A DNA stretch of 64,000 nucleotides, taken from assembly GCF_900114835.1 (NCBI RefSeq), contig NZ_FOUJ01000005.1:1-64000 (forward strand). The letters run 5' to 3'. Both the position numbers and the translations under genes were made by a program. Below are positions 43,588 through 52,915 of this stretch, in pieces. How positions within the stretch are numbered: the stretch's first letter is position 1; each line of letters starts with the position of its first letter. The DNA is from Methanolobus profundi. Lineage in GTDB: Archaea; Halobacteriota; Methanosarcinia; Methanosarcinales; Methanosarcinaceae. A model generated the notes under the pieces. The model was given only the letters and a program-made list of their open reading frames with translations. It made no database searches and was not told where the DNA came from.

Positions 43588-43646
43588 GGTTTATTATTTA
43601 AAGTTTTTTGTGCAGCTTACTAAAGTGAAAAAAGAGGGAGGGTGTA

Positions 43647-45014
43647 TCAGATATCTTTCAGGAACTCGCCGATCTGTATCCCTTCAGAAGTTATGTCATA
43701 TCCGATAAGATGTTTCTCATGGTCACTACCATGCATCTTAAGGATGGACATGGTCTTCCTGATCTCCTTATCGATCTCGGCATGTTTGAGGAGTATCAAC
43801 ACATCTGCAAGGGAGGATACTGGTATCTCTGCCACAAGTACATTGTTGCCTGCAGCCCTGTTCCCGCTTATGAGCATCGATGTAAGTCCCATGTTCTTGA
43901 AAAAACGCAGGAGATTGGCGATATGTTCTCTTTTAGCAACAGGTTCTTCAAATACGTAGTCAAATCCTGATATATCATCAAGGAGCACTCTTTTTGCCCC
44001 TATCTCCTCGATATTCTTCCTGAGCTCTACTGTGTGTTTGCAGGAATTGATATCAGAAGGTGGGGTGTATATGATCCTGATAAGGTTTTTCTGTTCAAGT
44101 TCCTCGAGTTCAAGTCCAATGCTTGCAGCGTAACGTCTCAGTTCTGTGGGATTATCCTCAAAACTGCTTATTATCCCTGGCTCTCCGTTCATTGCACCAT
44201 ACACTATGAAGTGTAGCCCAAAGGATGTCTTTCCCGTACCTGTGTTCCCTGCTATCAATGTGGATGATAGTTCGAAGAGTCCTCCACGGCTCAGTTCGTT
44301 GAATTTTGTTATCCCTGCATCGATCCGTTTCAGTTCTGATGTATGGTCGAGGTTCAGGGCATTGATCCTGGGATATATCGCGATGCCTTCACTCGATATG
44401 TCAAAGGTGTGTTCTCCTTCCATGTAGTCGGAGTTGTTCATCTTCATTATCTTTATCGAACGCCTGCTTCCTCTTCTCTGGATGTTCTGTGAGAGATAGA
44501 CTATTCCTTCTACCACATCGCTGATCACAGACCTCCAGACATCGGCTTCTGCCATTGTTCCTGTAAGGTAGACTATGGCATTCCATTCTCCTATTGCAGA
44601 ACTGAGGGAATAGATGAACCTTCTTCTTTCAGCTTCAGGGAAGCCGAATCCAATTGGTGTGACCGAGTCTACAAGTATACGGTCTGGTTTAAGGGAAGCA
44701 ACAACATTCCCAAGCTCAACTAGCATTGTCAGTGGGTCCCTTTCAACGGAACTAATGTTGAATACACGTATGTCCAGCCCTTCTTCGTAGAAACTGTAAT
44801 TCGAAAGTCCTTCTCTAACACCATTTTCAGATTTTGTGGTGATGCAGATGTAAAGTGCTTTCTCTCCGTTCTTGACAGCTTCGCATAAGCTCTGGATCCC
44901 GAGGATCGTCCTTCCGCTCCCGGGGTTACCTGCGATCAGGGTTGTGGATGGTGCAGTAAGACCTCCTCCGAGTATCTCGTCAAAACCGGGTATTCCCGTT
45001 GATCTGTTTTCCAA
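43647..45014 (-). CDS. KaiC-like double RecA ATPase
   Basis: Two RecA/KaiC-type domains occupy about residues 1-225 and 235-455. The second has a normal Walker A, AGNTGTGKTSF, an SSFEDN catalytic segment, and Walker B in RVLLDDISG. The first has AGNPGSGRTIL, with Arg in place of the usual Lys, and lacks an acidic pair after its beta strand (ICITTKSENG), so its ATPase may be weak or lost. Archaeal KaiC-like proteins act as signalling ATPases of largely unknown output. No kaiB or kaiA is nearby. A 159-base gap separates it from the aromatic operon. Confidence 0.85.
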   Translation of the reverse strand: MENRSTGIPGFDEILGGGLTAPSTTLIAGNPGSGRTILGIQSLCEAVKNGEKALYICITTKSENGVREGLSNYSFYEEGLDIRVFNISSVERDPLTMLVELGNVVASLKPDRILVDSVTPIGFGFPEAERRRFIYSLSSAIGEWNAIVYLTGTMAEADVWRSVISDVVEGIVYLSQNIQRRGSRRSIKIMKMNNSDYMEGEHTFDISSEGIAIYPRINALNLDHTSELKRIDAGITKFNELSRGGLFELSSTLIAGNTGTGKTSFGLHFIVYGAMNGEPGIISSFEDNPTELRRYAASIGLELEELEQKNLIRIIYTPPSDINSCKHTVELRKNIEEIGAKRVLLDDISGFDYVFEEPVAKREHIANLLRFFKNMGLTSMLISGNRAAGNNVLVAEIPVSSLADVLILLKHAEIDKEIRKTMSILKMHGSDHEKHLIGYDITSEGIQIGEFLKDI

Positions 45015-45281
45015 TGTAGTACCTCGTCCAATAAGTGATATGGATGTAAGGAGAGCACTTACGCTCAGGATTTATATGTAATTTCCTCTCCCTTAGTTAG
45101 TTTTGTTTGTACTTTTACTTAACATTATTCATTAACAGATATAACAAGTATTTTATTTAGTAGCATTTGAACAAATAATTGTAATGGAACAATATGAGTA
45201 TGAAACCCTCTTATATGGTTAATTACTATTAGGGCAGTATCATATACAAATACGCGAACAAATCTATAAAAGGAAAGATCT

Positions 45282-45851
45282 ATGAGAGAATTAAAGATCC
45301 TTGTTATCAATAACTATGGGCAGTTCTGTCATCTTATCCATCGTGCAGTAAGGGATCTGGATATGGATACGAAGATAGTTGCCAACACCACACCTGTGGA
45401 TGACATACTTAATGAAGAGCCGGATGGCATCATCCTTAGTGGCGGACCTACAATGGACCGTGCAGGTATATGTGCTGAATATGTGGAAAGCATCGATATT
45501 CCGATCCTTGGTATCTGCCTTGGTCATCAGGTCATTGCCAAGACATTTGGCGGTGAAGTGGCATCTGGTATGGCAGGTGGCTATGCAGACATCGAAGTTG
45601 AGATCGTTGATGAGGATGAGATCCTAAAAGGACTTGGTCCTAAGACCTCCGTGTGGGCTTCACACGCTGATGAGGTTATAACTCTTCCTGAGGATTTCAT
45701 ACAGCTTGCAAGATCCAACATCTGTGAATATGAGGCAATGAGGCATATTGACAGGCCGATATTTGGTGTGCAGTGGCATCCTGAGGTTGCACACACCGAA
45801 AAAGGAGAACAGCTTTTAACTAATTTCTTCGAGATATGTGAGACCTATTAG
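45282..45851 (+). CDS. guaAA: GMP synthase, glutamine amidotransferase subunit
   Basis: This class I amidotransferase makes ammonia for XMP amination by the separate ATP-pyrophosphatase subunit GuaAB. The nucleophile Cys is in [12 protein letters not shown], and the His-Glu pair in [13 protein letters not shown]; 189 residues is the split archaeal form. A guaAB start is seen at the right edge of the window (63951), 18 kb away. An AGGAAAGATC ribosome site precedes the ATG. The gene converges with SRP54, and a palindrome covers its stop codon. Confidence 0.95.
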   Translation: MRELKILVINNYGQFCHLIHRAVRDLDMDTKIVANTTPVDDILNEEPDGIILSGGPTMDRAGICAEYVESIDIPILGICLGHQVIAKTFGGEVASGMAGGYADIEVEIVDEDEILKGLGPKTSVWASHADEVITLPEDFIQLARSNICEYEAMRHIDRPIFGVQWHPEVAHTEKGEQLLTNFFEICETY

Positions 45852-45890
45852 GTCTCGCATTCTTCTATGTGAAACCTGCTGGTCTCACAT
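45840..45890. terminator. Double hairpin between guaAA and srp54
   Basis: A perfect GAGACCTA-T-TAGGTCTC palindrome (45840-45856) spans the guaAA stop codon. A second hairpin ATGTGAAACC/GGTCTCACAT with one mismatch (45867-45890) spans the srp54 stop. The two share the GAGACC/GGTCTC core and may end both convergent transcripts. Confidence 0.45.
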
Positions 45891-47204
45891 TCCCATTTTC
45901 TTCATCATTTTTTGCATATTGAACTTTCCACCACGGAATCCTTTCATGGCGGTCTGCATCATTTTATGATATTTCAAAAGTTCCCTGACATCTTCAGGAC
46001 TTGACCCTGATCCTCTGGCGATCCTTTTGATACGGGAGCTGCCAATGGTCCTTGGGTTGAGCATCTCTTCTTCCGTCATGGAATCCATAAGAACTCTATA
46101 ACGGCTGAGCTTGTCACCTGTGACCTGGTATGCATCTTCAGGTATCTTGGCACCCATTCCGCCAAGTGGTAACATCTGCATGATCTGCTTCATTGGTCCC
46201 ATCTTGTTCAGGCTCTCAAGTTGCTTGTACATGTCCTTGAGCGTGAACCTGCCACGGAGCATTGCTTCCATGTCAAAGTCCTCTTCTCCAAGGGCTTCCT
46301 CTGCCTTTTCTATAAGGCTCTTGATGTCACCCATTCCAAGGAGTCTTGAGATGAACCTGTCCGGTTCGAACCTCTCAAGGTCTTCCGGTGTCTCTCCAAC
46401 ACCAATGAATGCGATAGATGAGTTTGTCTCGGATACTGCGGATAGTGCACCACCACCCTTTGCTGTACCGTCGAGCTTGGATATTACAACACCTGATATT
46501 CCTATGGAATCATTGAATGCACGTGCCTGTTCGCTTGCCTGCTGTCCAATAGCACCATCAAGTACAAGCAACTTGTAATCAGGTTTTGCCACACTGTGTA
46601 TGTCTTCCATTTCCTTGATGAGATCTCCTTCAAGTGAGTGGCGACCTGCTGTATCCACGATGAGTACGTCGTTCTTTTGAAGCTCTTTGAGACCTCTTTC
46701 CACGATCCCTACTGCATCAGGGTTACCTTCCTCTCCATAGAATGCAACGTTGAGCTTTGTACAGAGGGTACTGAGCTGTTGATATGCTCCTGGTCTGAAC
46801 GTGTCAGCACAGACTACAGCTGGCTTCAGTCCTTTTCTCTGGAAATAACGTGCAAGTTTTGATGTGGTTGTGGTTTTACCGCTACCCTGCAGACCTATCA
46901 TCATGATGGTCTGTGGTTTGAGGGGAATGTCTGTGCTCTTCCCGATTATATTGATAAGTTCCTGGTAGACTATCCTTATAACGTGTTCTCTGGGGCTCAT
47001 TCCAGAAGGCACTTCTTCTTTAAGTGCACGCTCTTTGATCTGCTTTGACATTTGCATGACCAGTTTGACGTTAACGTCAGACTGCAGCAAAGCTCTCTGG
47101 ATATCTTTGACTACCTCGTTTACGGTACGTTCATCGATGCGTCCTGATTTCACTATTTTTTTAAGGGCATCCTGCAGGGAATTCCCAAGTTTATCCATTA
47201 CCAT
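45885..47204 (-). CDS. srp54: Signal recognition particle GTPase SRP54
   Basis: SRP54 binds signal sequences and 7S RNA and targets ribosomes to the membrane with FtsY. The N domain fills about 1-95. The G domain follows with [21 protein letters not shown] and [11 protein letters not shown], then the methionine-rich M domain ending in KMMKKMGM. The length of 439 residues is normal. The first ATG at 47204 is followed two codons later by another, MDKLGNSL, which may be the true start. Confidence 0.96.
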   Translation of the reverse strand: MVMDKLGNSLQDALKKIVKSGRIDERTVNEVVKDIQRALLQSDVNVKLVMQMSKQIKERALKEEVPSGMSPREHVIRIVYQELINIIGKSTDIPLKPQTIMMIGLQGSGKTTTTSKLARYFQRKGLKPAVVCADTFRPGAYQQLSTLCTKLNVAFYGEEGNPDAVGIVERGLKELQKNDVLIVDTAGRHSLEGDLIKEMEDIHSVAKPDYKLLVLDGAIGQQASEQARAFNDSIGISGVVISKLDGTAKGGGALSAVSETNSSIAFIGVGETPEDLERFEPDRFISRLLGMGDIKSLIEKAEEALGEEDFDMEAMLRGRFTLKDMYKQLESLNKMGPMKQIMQMLPLGGMGAKIPEDAYQVTGDKLSRYRVLMDSMTEEEMLNPRTIGSSRIKRIARGSGSSPEDVRELLKYHKMMQTAMKGFRGGKFNMQKMMKKMGM

Positions 47205-47286
47205 TTAAGGATCATCCTATTCAGTTCTCTCTTTTGTTGTATTAAATGGGGAGTTCATATTTAATTCTGTTGTGAAATGTACACTT

Positions 47287-48120
47287 TCAGGATATCAGTA
47301 TCACGGCCAGCATAACAGAGATAACTCCTGCCCATTGTCTGCTCTTTAGTCTTTCCTTCATGAGCGCCCATGCGAGGAGTATGGTTATGGCCGGGTATAG
47401 TGAGGTAAGAATGGCAGCAATGTCCAGTCTTCCTGCCTTTGCTGCAAGTACGTAGAATACATTTCCTCCTGTATCAAGCACTCCGGCAAGAAGTATGAGT
47501 GGGAAGTATCTGATCCCGCTTATCTTTAGCTGTTTCATATACCAGGCTGCGATAATGAATGCTGAGATGCTTGCTACTCTGGCTCCTACAAGCGGCCAGT
47601 ATATTCCCTCTGCCTGCACCTGATCGATAAGTATCATGAAAGTACCGAATCCTGTTCCTGCCAGGAACGGGAGTTTGAGCTTTTGCAGTTCTATCTTCGG
47701 ACTGTCTTCGTCTCTGGAGATGAGCCATACTCCTATGAATGCAAAAAGAAAACCTATGAGCTTGCTTGTGGGTGGCAGTCCTTCTGTTATCATCCCGAAG
47801 GACATGGGTACAAGGGCACTGATCACGGCTGTTACCGGTGCTACGACCCCCATCTTCTCTATGGATAAGGCATAGTACAGTGCAAGAAGTCCCATTCCTC
47901 CGGCAAGTCCTGCAGATGCACCCCACAATATATCTGTCGTTGGTGGGATGCTTTCGGAAAAAGTAATTGCTGATGCAGTAAGCAATATCAGACCGATGGT
48001 CTGGGATACGATGGCAACTATCAGGACCTTATTCCTTTTTGTGGCAAAACCGCCGCTAAAATCTGCAGCTCCCCAGCAAAGTGCTGCAGCAAGTCCATAC
48101 ATTATAATAGATGGTTCCAT
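47287..48120 (-). CDS. EamA/DMT-superfamily transporter
   Basis: This 277-residue protein has about ten hydrophobic helices in two similar EamA halves (about 1-135 and 145-277). The first half opens with YGLAAALCWGAADFSGGFATKRN and the second ends with LTSLYPAITILLAWALMKERL, the typical EamA signature. It exports or imports a small metabolite, substrate unknown. It stands alone upstream of srp54 on the same strand (82 bases). Confidence 0.87.
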   Translation of the reverse strand: MEPSIIMYGLAAALCWGAADFSGGFATKRNKVLIVAIVSQTIGLILLTASAITFSESIPPTTDILWGASAGLAGGMGLLALYYALSIEKMGVVAPVTAVISALVPMSFGMITEGLPPTSKLIGFLFAFIGVWLISRDEDSPKIELQKLKLPFLAGTGFGTFMILIDQVQAEGIYWPLVGARVASISAFIIAAWYMKQLKISGIRYFPLILLAGVLDTGGNVFYVLAAKAGRLDIAAILTSLYPAITILLAWALMKERLKSRQWAGVISVMLAVILIS

Positions 48121-48232
48121 CTGACATCACTCTTCGATCGTTTGAAAACTGTAGCTGGTAATAATATTAATAACATTGCCATTCAGGCAGTATCAATATG
48201 CATAACTCATGATCGATATAAAATTAGAAAAG

Positions 48233-48307
48233 TAGCGGGGGATAGATTCGAACTATCGGTCTACGGGTTATGAGCCCGTCGGGATCTCCTGGCTACCCCA
48301 CCCCGCT
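48233..48307 (-). tRNA. Initiator tRNA-Met (CAT), copy 1
   Basis: On the minus strand the acceptor stem begins AGCGGGG and ends CCCCGCT, giving the A1-U72 pair typical of archaeal initiator tRNA, with discriminator A. The anticodon loop CTCATAA carries CAT, and the anticodon stem has the three G-C pairs (GGG/CCC) of an initiator. The T arm reads ATAGTTCGAATCTAT. No CCA is encoded. It is identical to copy 2 at 48431. Confidence 0.96.
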
Positions 48308-48430
48308 TCAGGGATCGAAGTTTAATTTGAAAAGATAATCATTCTATGTTTGTATACTATATGTATATTTCCAAAATACGTCTCTAACACACTAATTGAT
48401 AATTGATCAAGATATTAATGTTAGAATTAG

Positions 48431-48505
48431 TAGCGGGGGATAGATTCGAACTATCGGTCTACGGGTTATGAGCCCGTCGGGATCTCCTGGCTACCCCACC
48501 CCGCT
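48431..48505 (-). tRNA. Initiator tRNA-Met (CAT), copy 2
   Basis: The 75 bases are identical to the copy at 48233-48307, with the A1-U72 pair, GGG/CCC anticodon stem and CAT anticodon. The two copies are 198 bases apart in the same direction. The next bases share TTAGAA just beyond the 3' end of each, so a slightly longer unit was probably duplicated. Confidence 0.96.
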
Positions 48506-48683
48506 TCGGAGATTGCTATTGATTTTGGAAGGGTACTCCCCCATGAACGATTTAATTGTACATAAAGGTTGCGTACAATGGGGTATTTTCGCCATAGGCA
48601 AAATTAATTATGGCAAAAATATATCTGTTATCTCTCTAAATATAGTGATTCATCTGTTTATATTTGTATTGGAGAGACGATAA

Positions 48684-49382
48684 ATGGCCTTACCTGATAA
48701 ATTCAAATGTGTTGTCACGAACTGGGATTATATCTATGACCTGTGCAGGGAAGTTGCAAATGAAGTAAAAGCTTCAGGATACGAACCTGATATGATAGTT
48801 GCTCTTGCAAGGGGTGGCTGGTTCGCAGGACGTGTATTATGTGATTTCCTTGGTCTTGATGATCTTACCAGTCTGAAGATCGAGCACTATCTTGGAACTG
48901 CACTTGCAGGTGATGAGCCTATGATCAAGTACCCTCTTGCTGACAATGCAGTTGCAGGAAAGAAGATCCTTATCGTTGATGATATTGCAGACACCGGTAA
49001 GAGTCTCATGCACTCAATTGAATATGTGAACGAGCAGGCTCCACAGGAAGTAAGGACTGCTTCTCTCCAGTACCTTGATTCATCAGAATATGATCCAGAT
49101 TACTGTGGCGAACGTCTTGAAGAGTGGGCATGGGTGGTCTTCCCATGGAACTTCATCGAGGATATGACCGACCTGATCTCAACACTAATGACCAAAGAAG
49201 ATAAGGAGCTCTGGGATATCGCTTCTATCAGGCACGGTCTCTACATGTATCATTCACTTGATTCATTCGCATTTGAAATAGCTCAGCCTGGCAGGCTTCC
49301 TGAAGTTCTGGAAGAGATGCATCGCAGAGGTATAGTATGCTCTGTGAATGAGGATGGGAAGCAGTACTGGAAACTCGCTTGA
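48684..49382 (+). CDS. Phosphoribosyltransferase-family protein
   Basis: This cytoplasmic type I phosphoribosyltransferase (COG2236-like) has the PRPP-binding motif KILIVDDIADTGKSL at about residues 93-107, with DMIVALARGGWFAGRVL upstream. The C-terminal 60 residues form an extra domain, possibly a winged-helix-like one (EVLEEMHRRGIVCSVNEDGKQYW). The base is unknown, but the next gene is a methylthioadenosine phosphorylase-like enzyme, so purine salvage is likely. A GGAGAGACG ribosome site precedes the ATG. Confidence 0.88.
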   Translation: MALPDKFKCVVTNWDYIYDLCREVANEVKASGYEPDMIVALARGGWFAGRVLCDFLGLDDLTSLKIEHYLGTALAGDEPMIKYPLADNAVAGKKILIVDDIADTGKSLMHSIEYVNEQAPQEVRTASLQYLDSSEYDPDYCGERLEEWAWVVFPWNFIEDMTDLISTLMTKEDKELWDIASIRHGLYMYHSLDSFAFEIAQPGRLPEVLEEMHRRGIVCSVNEDGKQYWKLA

Positions 49383-49399
49383 TCTGGATAAGTGATAAT

Positions 49400-50263
49400 A
49401 TGCAGGAAAAAGCTGATATTGCAATAATTGGCGGCAGTGGCATCTATGATGCAGCTCTGCTGGATAATGTCCGTGATGTGGACATCGATACTCCTTTTGG
49501 AAAACCATCTGATTCCATTACAATAGGTGAGCATGGAGGTATGACCGTATGTTTCCTTCCAAGACATGGTGTGGGACACAGGATATCTCCATCTGAACTG
49601 AATTCAAGGGCAAACATCTTTGCTCTCAAGAAGCTTGGTGTCAAACGTATAATCGCAGCATCTGCTGTGGGTAGTCTGAAGGAAGAGTTCAAGCCACTGG
49701 ATATTGTCATTCCAGATCAGATATATGATCGTACAAAGTCCAGACCATCTACATTCTTTGAGGACGGTATTGTGGTCCACATGGGATTTGCAGACCCGTT
49801 CTGTCCGGAGACCTCAAAGGCCATAGTTGATGTTGCTAATTCAAAGGGTTACAGTGTCAAGGAAGGTGGGACCTATGTCTGTATGGAAGGTCCGCAGTTC
49901 TCAACACGTGCAGAGTCCCGTGTGTATCAGTCCCTTGGTTTTGATATTATTGGTATGACCGCTATCCCTGAGGCAAAGCTTGCTCGTGAAGCTGAGATCT
50001 GCTATTCCATGATAGCCACAGTTACAGACTACGACGTATGGCACGAGGAAGATGTCACCATCGAAGCTATCATTGAGAATGCAATGAAGAACGAGGCTGC
50101 TGTGAAGGATATTATCATATCAACTCTGGATAAGTTGAGCCTTGAGCAGAACTGTATGTGTAAGGATGCCCTCATGGGTGCTATTACCACAGCTCAGTCC
50201 ATGATCCCATATGAGACAAAGAAACGTCTTGATCCTTTGATCGGAAGGTATCTTGAGGAGTGA
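49400..50263 (+). CDS. mtnP: Methylthioadenosine phosphorylase-family enzyme
   Basis: This PNP/MTAP-family enzyme cleaves a 5'-methylthio nucleoside with phosphate. Seen are IAIIGGSGIYD, FLPRHGVGHRISPSELNSRAN, and YVCMEGPQFSTRAESRVY, then the base-binding VTDYDVW. The two Asp of TDYD match the adenine-recognising MTAP type and not the Asn-type methylthioinosine enzymes, so MTA is the better guess. I take the ATG at 49400 (287 residues); a TTG at 49379 overlaps the previous stop. The preceding phosphoribosyltransferase could recover the freed purine base. Confidence 0.88.
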   Translation: MQEKADIAIIGGSGIYDAALLDNVRDVDIDTPFGKPSDSITIGEHGGMTVCFLPRHGVGHRISPSELNSRANIFALKKLGVKRIIAASAVGSLKEEFKPLDIVIPDQIYDRTKSRPSTFFEDGIVVHMGFADPFCPETSKAIVDVANSKGYSVKEGGTYVCMEGPQFSTRAESRVYQSLGFDIIGMTAIPEAKLAREAEICYSMIATVTDYDVWHEEDVTIEAIIENAMKNEAAVKDIIISTLDKLSLEQNCMCKDALMGAITTAQSMIPYETKKRLDPLIGRYLEE

Positions 50264-50337
50264 TGAGCCTGCTATCAATTACAGGCTTATCGCAAGTGTT
50301 TTAATATATCATGATGCTTATTTAATTCGGTGGACCA

Positions 50338-50805
50338 ATGCCTCATAAGTGCACACGATGCGAATCTATCTTTATAGACGGTGCTTCAGTAATATTGAGC
50401 GGATGCCCTAATTGTGGCTGGAACAAGTTCCTCTACGTAAAAGATGAGGAAGTTGAGAAACCTGCTTCTGAAGATGCTGAGACTACTGAGACAGGGGAAG
50501 AACACATCATCGATGAGACCTCGCATGAGAAGACAGATGATGATTCGTCCGAGCCTATTATTCGTGAGATCGATGATATCCTTGGTGTTGAAGAAAAGAA
50601 GCCCAGTGTCACTGAAGAAGATGGTGAGAGGGTAGAATCCGTACGTATCCTTGGTCCCGGTTCGTATGAGCTTAACCTTGATTCCCTGCTTGACCGCAAG
50701 GAGATCGTCATGGCCATCAAAGAGGATGGTGCATATGCTCTGCATCTTGGTTCTGTTTTCAAGGACAATAAAGATAAAAAAGATAAGAAAAAGAAGAAAA
50801 AGTGA
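50338..50805 (+). CDS. Zinc-ribbon protein with acidic linker and basic tail (DUF2072-like)
   Basis: The N-terminus has a zinc ribbon with CTRC and CPNCGW (CxxC ... CxxC). An acidic linker (about 37-100, rich in E, D, S and T) follows. A small conserved C-terminal domain has ILGPGSYELNLDSLLDRKEIVMAIKEDGAYALHL. A Lys-rich tail (KDKKDKKKKKK) closes it, suggesting nucleic-acid contact. It fits the COG3364/DUF2072 group. Its function is unknown. It is followed by a membrane acyltransferase-like gene 24 bases later. Confidence 0.85.
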   Translation: MPHKCTRCESIFIDGASVILSGCPNCGWNKFLYVKDEEVEKPASEDAETTETGEEHIIDETSHEKTDDDSSEPIIREIDDILGVEEKKPSVTEEDGERVESVRILGPGSYELNLDSLLDRKEIVMAIKEDGAYALHLGSVFKDNKDKKDKKKKKK

Positions 50806-50829
50806 TACTTCTCTTTTCCGGGACAGGCA

Positions 50830-51576
50830 ATGGATAAAATTCCAAAAGAACGGTTCTTTGAAGTTGACGCCTTCCGCGGTATCGCTATCCTTCTGATGGT
50901 AATATACCATTTCTTTTTTGATCTTGATTTTCTAGGTATCCGTGAGTTCGATACACATTCCGGTCTGTTGCTTGTTATCGGCAGAAGTGCTGCTATTATG
51001 TTCATCTTCCTTGTAGGGGTATCTCTTACGCTGAGCTACTCAAGAGCAAAAGCGCTTTCAATTGATAACCAGGACAAGATCATCCATGATCTCAAAAGAG
51101 GTGCAGGTATCTTTGGCTGGGGTCTTGTTATTACAGTTGTCACAGCTACTTTCCTTGAACAAGGAACAATATATTTTGGGATACTGCACCTGATAGGTGC
51201 TTCTATTATCCTTGCATATCCATTTTTGAGATACAGGAAATTGAACCTCGTTATTGGTCTTGCTTTCCTGCTAGCAGGTATCTTTATGGATAATGCCTAT
51301 GCAGGTTTTCCATGGCTCCTCTGGCTTGGTATCAAACCCTATAGCTTCTATACTCTCGATTACTTCCCACTGATTCCCTGGTTCGGGCTCGTCCTTCTGG
51401 GTATCTTCACAGGGAATAGCCTGTATCCAGATCACAAACGCAGTTTCAGGATGTGTGATTGTGAGGGAAATGTGGCTGTGAGATTGCTTGGCTATCTGGG
51501 GAAGAGATCATTGCTGATCTATCTGGTTCACCAGCCTGTGATCGTTGGGACGCTGCTACTATTGATGTATATATAA
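50830..51576 (+). CDS. Membrane protein of the DUF1624/heparan-glucosaminide acetyltransferase-like family
   Basis: This 248-residue protein has about seven hydrophobic helices. The N-terminus RFFEVDAFRGIAILLMVIYHFFFDL carries the DxFRGxAI...H pattern common to the YeiB/DUF1624/acyltransferase-3 group, in which the His is thought to act in acetyl transfer across the membrane. The end has a LVHQP motif. It may modify a surface sugar. It lies 24 bases after the zinc-ribbon gene and converges with the pirin gene. Confidence 0.85.
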   Translation: MDKIPKERFFEVDAFRGIAILLMVIYHFFFDLDFLGIREFDTHSGLLLVIGRSAAIMFIFLVGVSLTLSYSRAKALSIDNQDKIIHDLKRGAGIFGWGLVITVVTATFLEQGTIYFGILHLIGASIILAYPFLRYRKLNLVIGLAFLLAGIFMDNAYAGFPWLLWLGIKPYSFYTLDYFPLIPWFGLVLLGIFTGNSLYPDHKRSFRMCDCEGNVAVRLLGYLGKRSLLIYLVHQPVIVGTLLLLMYI

Positions 51577-51597
51577 TGGGATTACGGCTTTGCCAGT

Positions 51598-52500
51598 TCA
51601 CTTCACAAAAGTCCCGTTCCTGTAATCCTCAAAGGCCTGCTGCAATTCTTCCTGAGTGTTCATGACAATGGGTCCATACCAAGCGACCGGCTCTCCTATT
51701 GGCTTTCCGGTCATCAGCAGGAATCGGACGCCATCTTTGCCGGCTCTGACAACTATCTTATCGCCGTCATCGAACATGACCAGATTCTCTTTTCCGGTGG
51801 ATGAGCCGGTTTCAAGGTCGAAATACTTTGCTCCATCAACTTCGTATGAATACTGGTCGTTCTCGGGGTCGAAACATCCATCTCCTTCTATCACGTATGC
51901 CAGTACGGTGTAGCCGGGTTTTGTGGGATATTCAAAAACGGTATTTTCAGGTATTGTTATGTCGAAGTATTCCGGGTCTGTGACTATGTCCTTCACAGGT
52001 CCCTGGACTCCATCTATATTGCCGCAGATGATCTTTATTCGTGTACCGTTCTCTATGCTTATCTCAGGGATCTGGCTGCTCTTCACTTCCTGGTAGCGTG
52101 GGTCCATCATTTTATGGGAGGCAGGCAGGTTTGCCCATAACTGGAATCCCCACAGGTTCTTGTCAGCATCGCCTTTTGGCATTTCCTGGTGGATAATACC
52201 GCTGCCTGCGGTCATCCATTGAACGTCCCCTGGACCGGTGGCTCCTTTATTGCCCATGCTGTCTCCGTGTTCCACATCTCCCTGAAGGACGTATGTTATG
52301 GTCTCCATTCCTCTGTGAGGGTGCCAGGGGAAACCCATGATGTATTTCTTCGGGTCATTCGAATGAAAATCGTCCAGCAACAGGAATGGATCAAGTTCCG
52401 GTACGTGGTTGAATCCAAATGCTCTCTTTAGGTGTACTCCTGCACCTTCTACAGTTGGCATACTCTTCAGTATCTTGCGTATCTTTCTAATATTTCCCAT
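51598..52500 (-). CDS. Pirin-family protein
   Basis: This bicupin of 300 residues has the metal-binding cupin pattern PWHPHRGMETITYVLQG with HxH and a later His/Glu (IIHQEMP), as in pirins, which bind Fe and in some cases have quercetinase activity. The C-terminal cupin, with GKPIGEPVAWYGPIVMNTQEELQQAFEDY, is typical. Its role is unknown in methanogens. It is divergent from a gene-free stretch of 415 bases. Confidence 0.93.
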   Translation of the reverse strand: MGNIRKIRKILKSMPTVEGAGVHLKRAFGFNHVPELDPFLLLDDFHSNDPKKYIMGFPWHPHRGMETITYVLQGDVEHGDSMGNKGATGPGDVQWMTAGSGIIHQEMPKGDADKNLWGFQLWANLPASHKMMDPRYQEVKSSQIPEISIENGTRIKIICGNIDGVQGPVKDIVTDPEYFDITIPENTVFEYPTKPGYTVLAYVIEGDGCFDPENDQYSYEVDGAKYFDLETGSSTGKENLVMFDDGDKIVVRAGKDGVRFLLMTGKPIGEPVAWYGPIVMNTQEELQQAFEDYRNGTFVK

Positions 52501-52915
52501 AATTCTCCCATGGAAATATTGTCTTCAGGTGGTATTAAACATTTTTAGTGGAGGTGCAGTTGTGTAATTATGCCTGCAAGATCGGTTCTGTAGGGTCCTA
52601 ATTTGAATACAGAGATAAATTTAAGGCAATCAACAAACAAATCAATTATTTTCATCTTTTCGGATCTTGCCGGCTTCGCCGGACCCTTCGGGATGGTTGA
52701 AGTTACTCATGACTTCCGATTAGCAAAACTATTGTCCATCGTATCCTTGTGTTTATGGTATCTGCAAAATATCATTTAGGAGCAAAGAACAGTACGACCA
52801 TCCGCCTTAGGCGGCATGTTCCATTTCCACTAATTGAAAATAATTGGTTTTATTCGGAATTAATAGGTGTTGACTTCAAAACTGGAATTGACAGGATATC
52901 TACAGAGCCGCAAGA
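52501..52915. repeat. Gene-free stretch with short GC-rich hairpins
   Basis: No gene is seen here. Three short GC-rich palindromes stand out from A/T-rich DNA. CCGGC-TTC-GCCGG lies at 52670-52682 and CCC-TTC-GGG at 52684-52692, side by side. CCGCC-TTA-GGCGG lies at 52802-52814. These could be REP-like palindromes or paired small terminators. Both dinB (minus, ending at 52916) and pirin (minus, starting at 52500) point leftward, so the region is the dinB 3' end plus the pirin promoter. Confidence 0.4.

Noticed and set aside
48468-48683. Frame beginning inside the second initiator tRNA
   Set aside because: It starts within a tRNA gene on the other strand and has no family likeness.
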